From Flexivirga aerilata (GTDB taxonomy: Bacteria > Actinomycetota > Actinomycetes > Actinomycetales > Dermatophilaceae): a DNA stretch of 64,000 nucleotides. The stretch is taken from assembly GCF_013002715.1 (NCBI RefSeq), contig NZ_JABENB010000001.1:868001-932000 (forward strand), read 5' to 3'. The notes beneath the pieces were generated by a model. The model was not told the DNA's origin. It did not search any database and saw only the letters and a list, made by a program, of their open reading frames with translations. The translations under genes were made by a program, and so were the position numbers. Below are positions 63,220 to 64,000 of the stretch, piece after piece; position 1 is the stretch's first letter, and the number at the start of each line of letters is the position of its first letter.

Positions 63220-63912
63220 TCAGCCGGACTGCTCCGCACCTGAGTCGACCGACCGCTCCGGCGAGCCGTCACCCGACTGCTTCGTCAGGTCCGCGCGGGG
63301 CGCGGGGGCGGGAGTGACCACGCCCGGGCCGCCGAGCGCGGACCGGCGGCCGCGGGTGCGACGCGGCTTGTCGAGCACGAGCCGCGTCTGCAGGCCGGTG
63401 CCGGGGAACGCGTCGGCGATCTGACCGGCGAGCCGCTCGTAGGAGGCCCGCACGGTGTCGCCGGTGGCGCGTTCGTCGAGCGGTGCGGTGACCAGCTCCA
63501 TCCGGCCGCGGCGGCTGTTGACGGTCTTGGCGTGGGCGCCGGTCACCGGGCCGTGGTCGGTCAGGTCCTGCGCGACCACGGACTCCAGCGGGCCGGCCTC
63601 GACGGTCAGCGTGCCGTTGCCCTGCCCGTCGCCGGTCGCCGGCACGGTGAAGGAACGCACCCGGGCCCGGCGCAGGTGCGCCAGCAGCCAGTAGAGACCG
63701 AGCAGCGCGAGCACGACGCCGGCCGCGGCGGTCGCCCACGGCCACCAGTCCGAGTGTGACCACTCGACGAGCCGGCCGAGCTGCAGCCGGCGCGGGTAGT
63801 CGCTGCGCACGATGTGCTGCTTCCAGTCGATCAGCAGCAGCCCGCCGGCGATCAGCACGAGACCCACGAGCGCCGTTGCGAACCGGTCGAATCGGTAGGG
63901 TGCCCGGCTCAT
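63220..63912 (-). CDS. AmaP-like (Asp23/alkaline-shock-associated) membrane protein
   Basis: 230 residues. Two membrane helices (ALVGLVLIAGGLLLIDW and WPWATAAAGVVLALLGLYWLLAHL) precede a soluble alpha/beta domain (TLTVEAGPLESVVAQDLTDHGPVTGAHAKTVNSRRGRMELV). This is the layout of AmaP/DUF6286-type proteins encoded with Asp23 proteins in actinobacteria. The start overlaps the upstream gene's stop (ATGA). Confidence 0.65.
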   Translation of the reverse strand: MSRAPYRFDRFATALVGLVLIAGGLLLIDWKQHIVRSDYPRRLQLGRLVEWSHSDWWPWATAAAGVVLALLGLYWLLAHLRRARVRSFTVPATGDGQGNGTLTVEAGPLESVVAQDLTDHGPVTGAHAKTVNSRRGRMELVTAPLDERATGDTVRASYERLAGQIADAFPGTGLQTRLVLDKPRRTRGRRSALGGPGVVTPAPAPRADLTKQSGDGSPERSVDSGAEQSG

Positions 63913-64000
63913 CGCGTCACCTTCCGGCTGCGCACGGAAATCGGCATGTCACTCAGCCCTTCCTGTTGGCTCTCGACCTGTCGCTGCACCGCCTGGTCCA
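63909..64000 (-). CDS. C-terminal end of an upstream gene, cut by the window edge
   Basis: The last 29-30 residues (DQAVQRQVESQQEGLSDMP then ISVRSRKVTR) of a protein coupled to the AmaP-like gene by a four-base overlap. By context it may be another small Asp23-operon protein, but too little is visible to identify it. Confidence 0.55.
   Translation of the reverse strand, partial: DQAVQRQVESQQEGLSDMPISVRSRKVTR

Overview
The window is high-GC DNA from an actinobacterium, most likely a member of the Micrococcales. The evidence is the Mycobacterium/Micrococcales gene order padR-ino1 / ponA / DUF2029 gene / rpsF-ssb-rpsR-rplI / dnaB, an F420-type luciferase-like oxidoreductase, a DUF222-HNH (13E12-type) protein and many starts that look leaderless. 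Frequent GTATG/CATAC pentamers in the core region suggest a Dermacoccaceae-like host, but this is only an impression.

Layout. (1) 1-8306, minus strand: a tightly coupled hopanoid operon (hpnC, hpnD, hpnE fused to a polyprenyl diphosphate synthase, shc, hpnG fused to ispH, hpnH running off the left edge). Two of its reading frames are fusions. (2) 8439-24078: accessory core genes, including a PucR-type regulator, a DUF222-HNH protein, a lipoprotein, a PAP2/wax-ester-synthase fusion, transporters, an SDR, a large catalase, an F420 oxidoreductase, a HAD phosphatase, an Sfp-type phosphopantetheinyl transferase, and an MFS/TetR pair. (3) 24344-40753: conserved chromosome core (ino1, padR, ponA, ribosomal proteins and ssb, a MATE exporter, two NlpC/P60 wall hydrolases, dnaB). 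(4) 41232-60960: a compact type II polyketide biosynthetic gene cluster inserted after dnaB. (5) 61009-64000: host genes again (kinase-like phosphotransferase, M23 peptidase, AmaP-like membrane protein).

The polyketide cluster is arranged around two divergent hubs. On the minus strand, malonyltransferase, KS-alpha, KS-beta, ACP, a metal-dependent cyclase, an AcpS-type phosphopantetheinyl transferase and a MarR regulator form one coupled run. On the plus strand, a flavin-dependent halogenase, O-methyltransferase, MFS exporter, P450, VOC protein, AlkA-like DNA glycosylase, three SRPBCC aromatase/cyclases and a YcaO-like protein form another. A 7Fe ferredoxin and ferredoxin reductase probably feed the P450, a carboxylase beta subunit makes the extender unit, and a cation/proton antiporter follows. 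No ketoreductase and no glycosyltransferase is present. The inferred product is an unreduced, halogenated, O-methylated aromatic polyketide. The glycosylase hints that it damages DNA. Three sites of the form TCAG-N5-CTGA before or inside the marR, malonyltransferase/carboxylase and antiporter units look like operators of the cluster's MarR protein.

The non-coding DNA is unusual. A 12-unit mirror array of ACTTGTC units with 19-20 bp spacing lies at 32865-33088. A 40-bp perfect palindrome sits inside a 62-bp inverted repeat at 24116-24177. A smaller array lies at 23497-23560. A 16-bp palindrome is shared by the hopanoid promoter and the MFS/TetR intergenic region. A helically phased cluster of DnaA-box-like 9-mers precedes dnaB.
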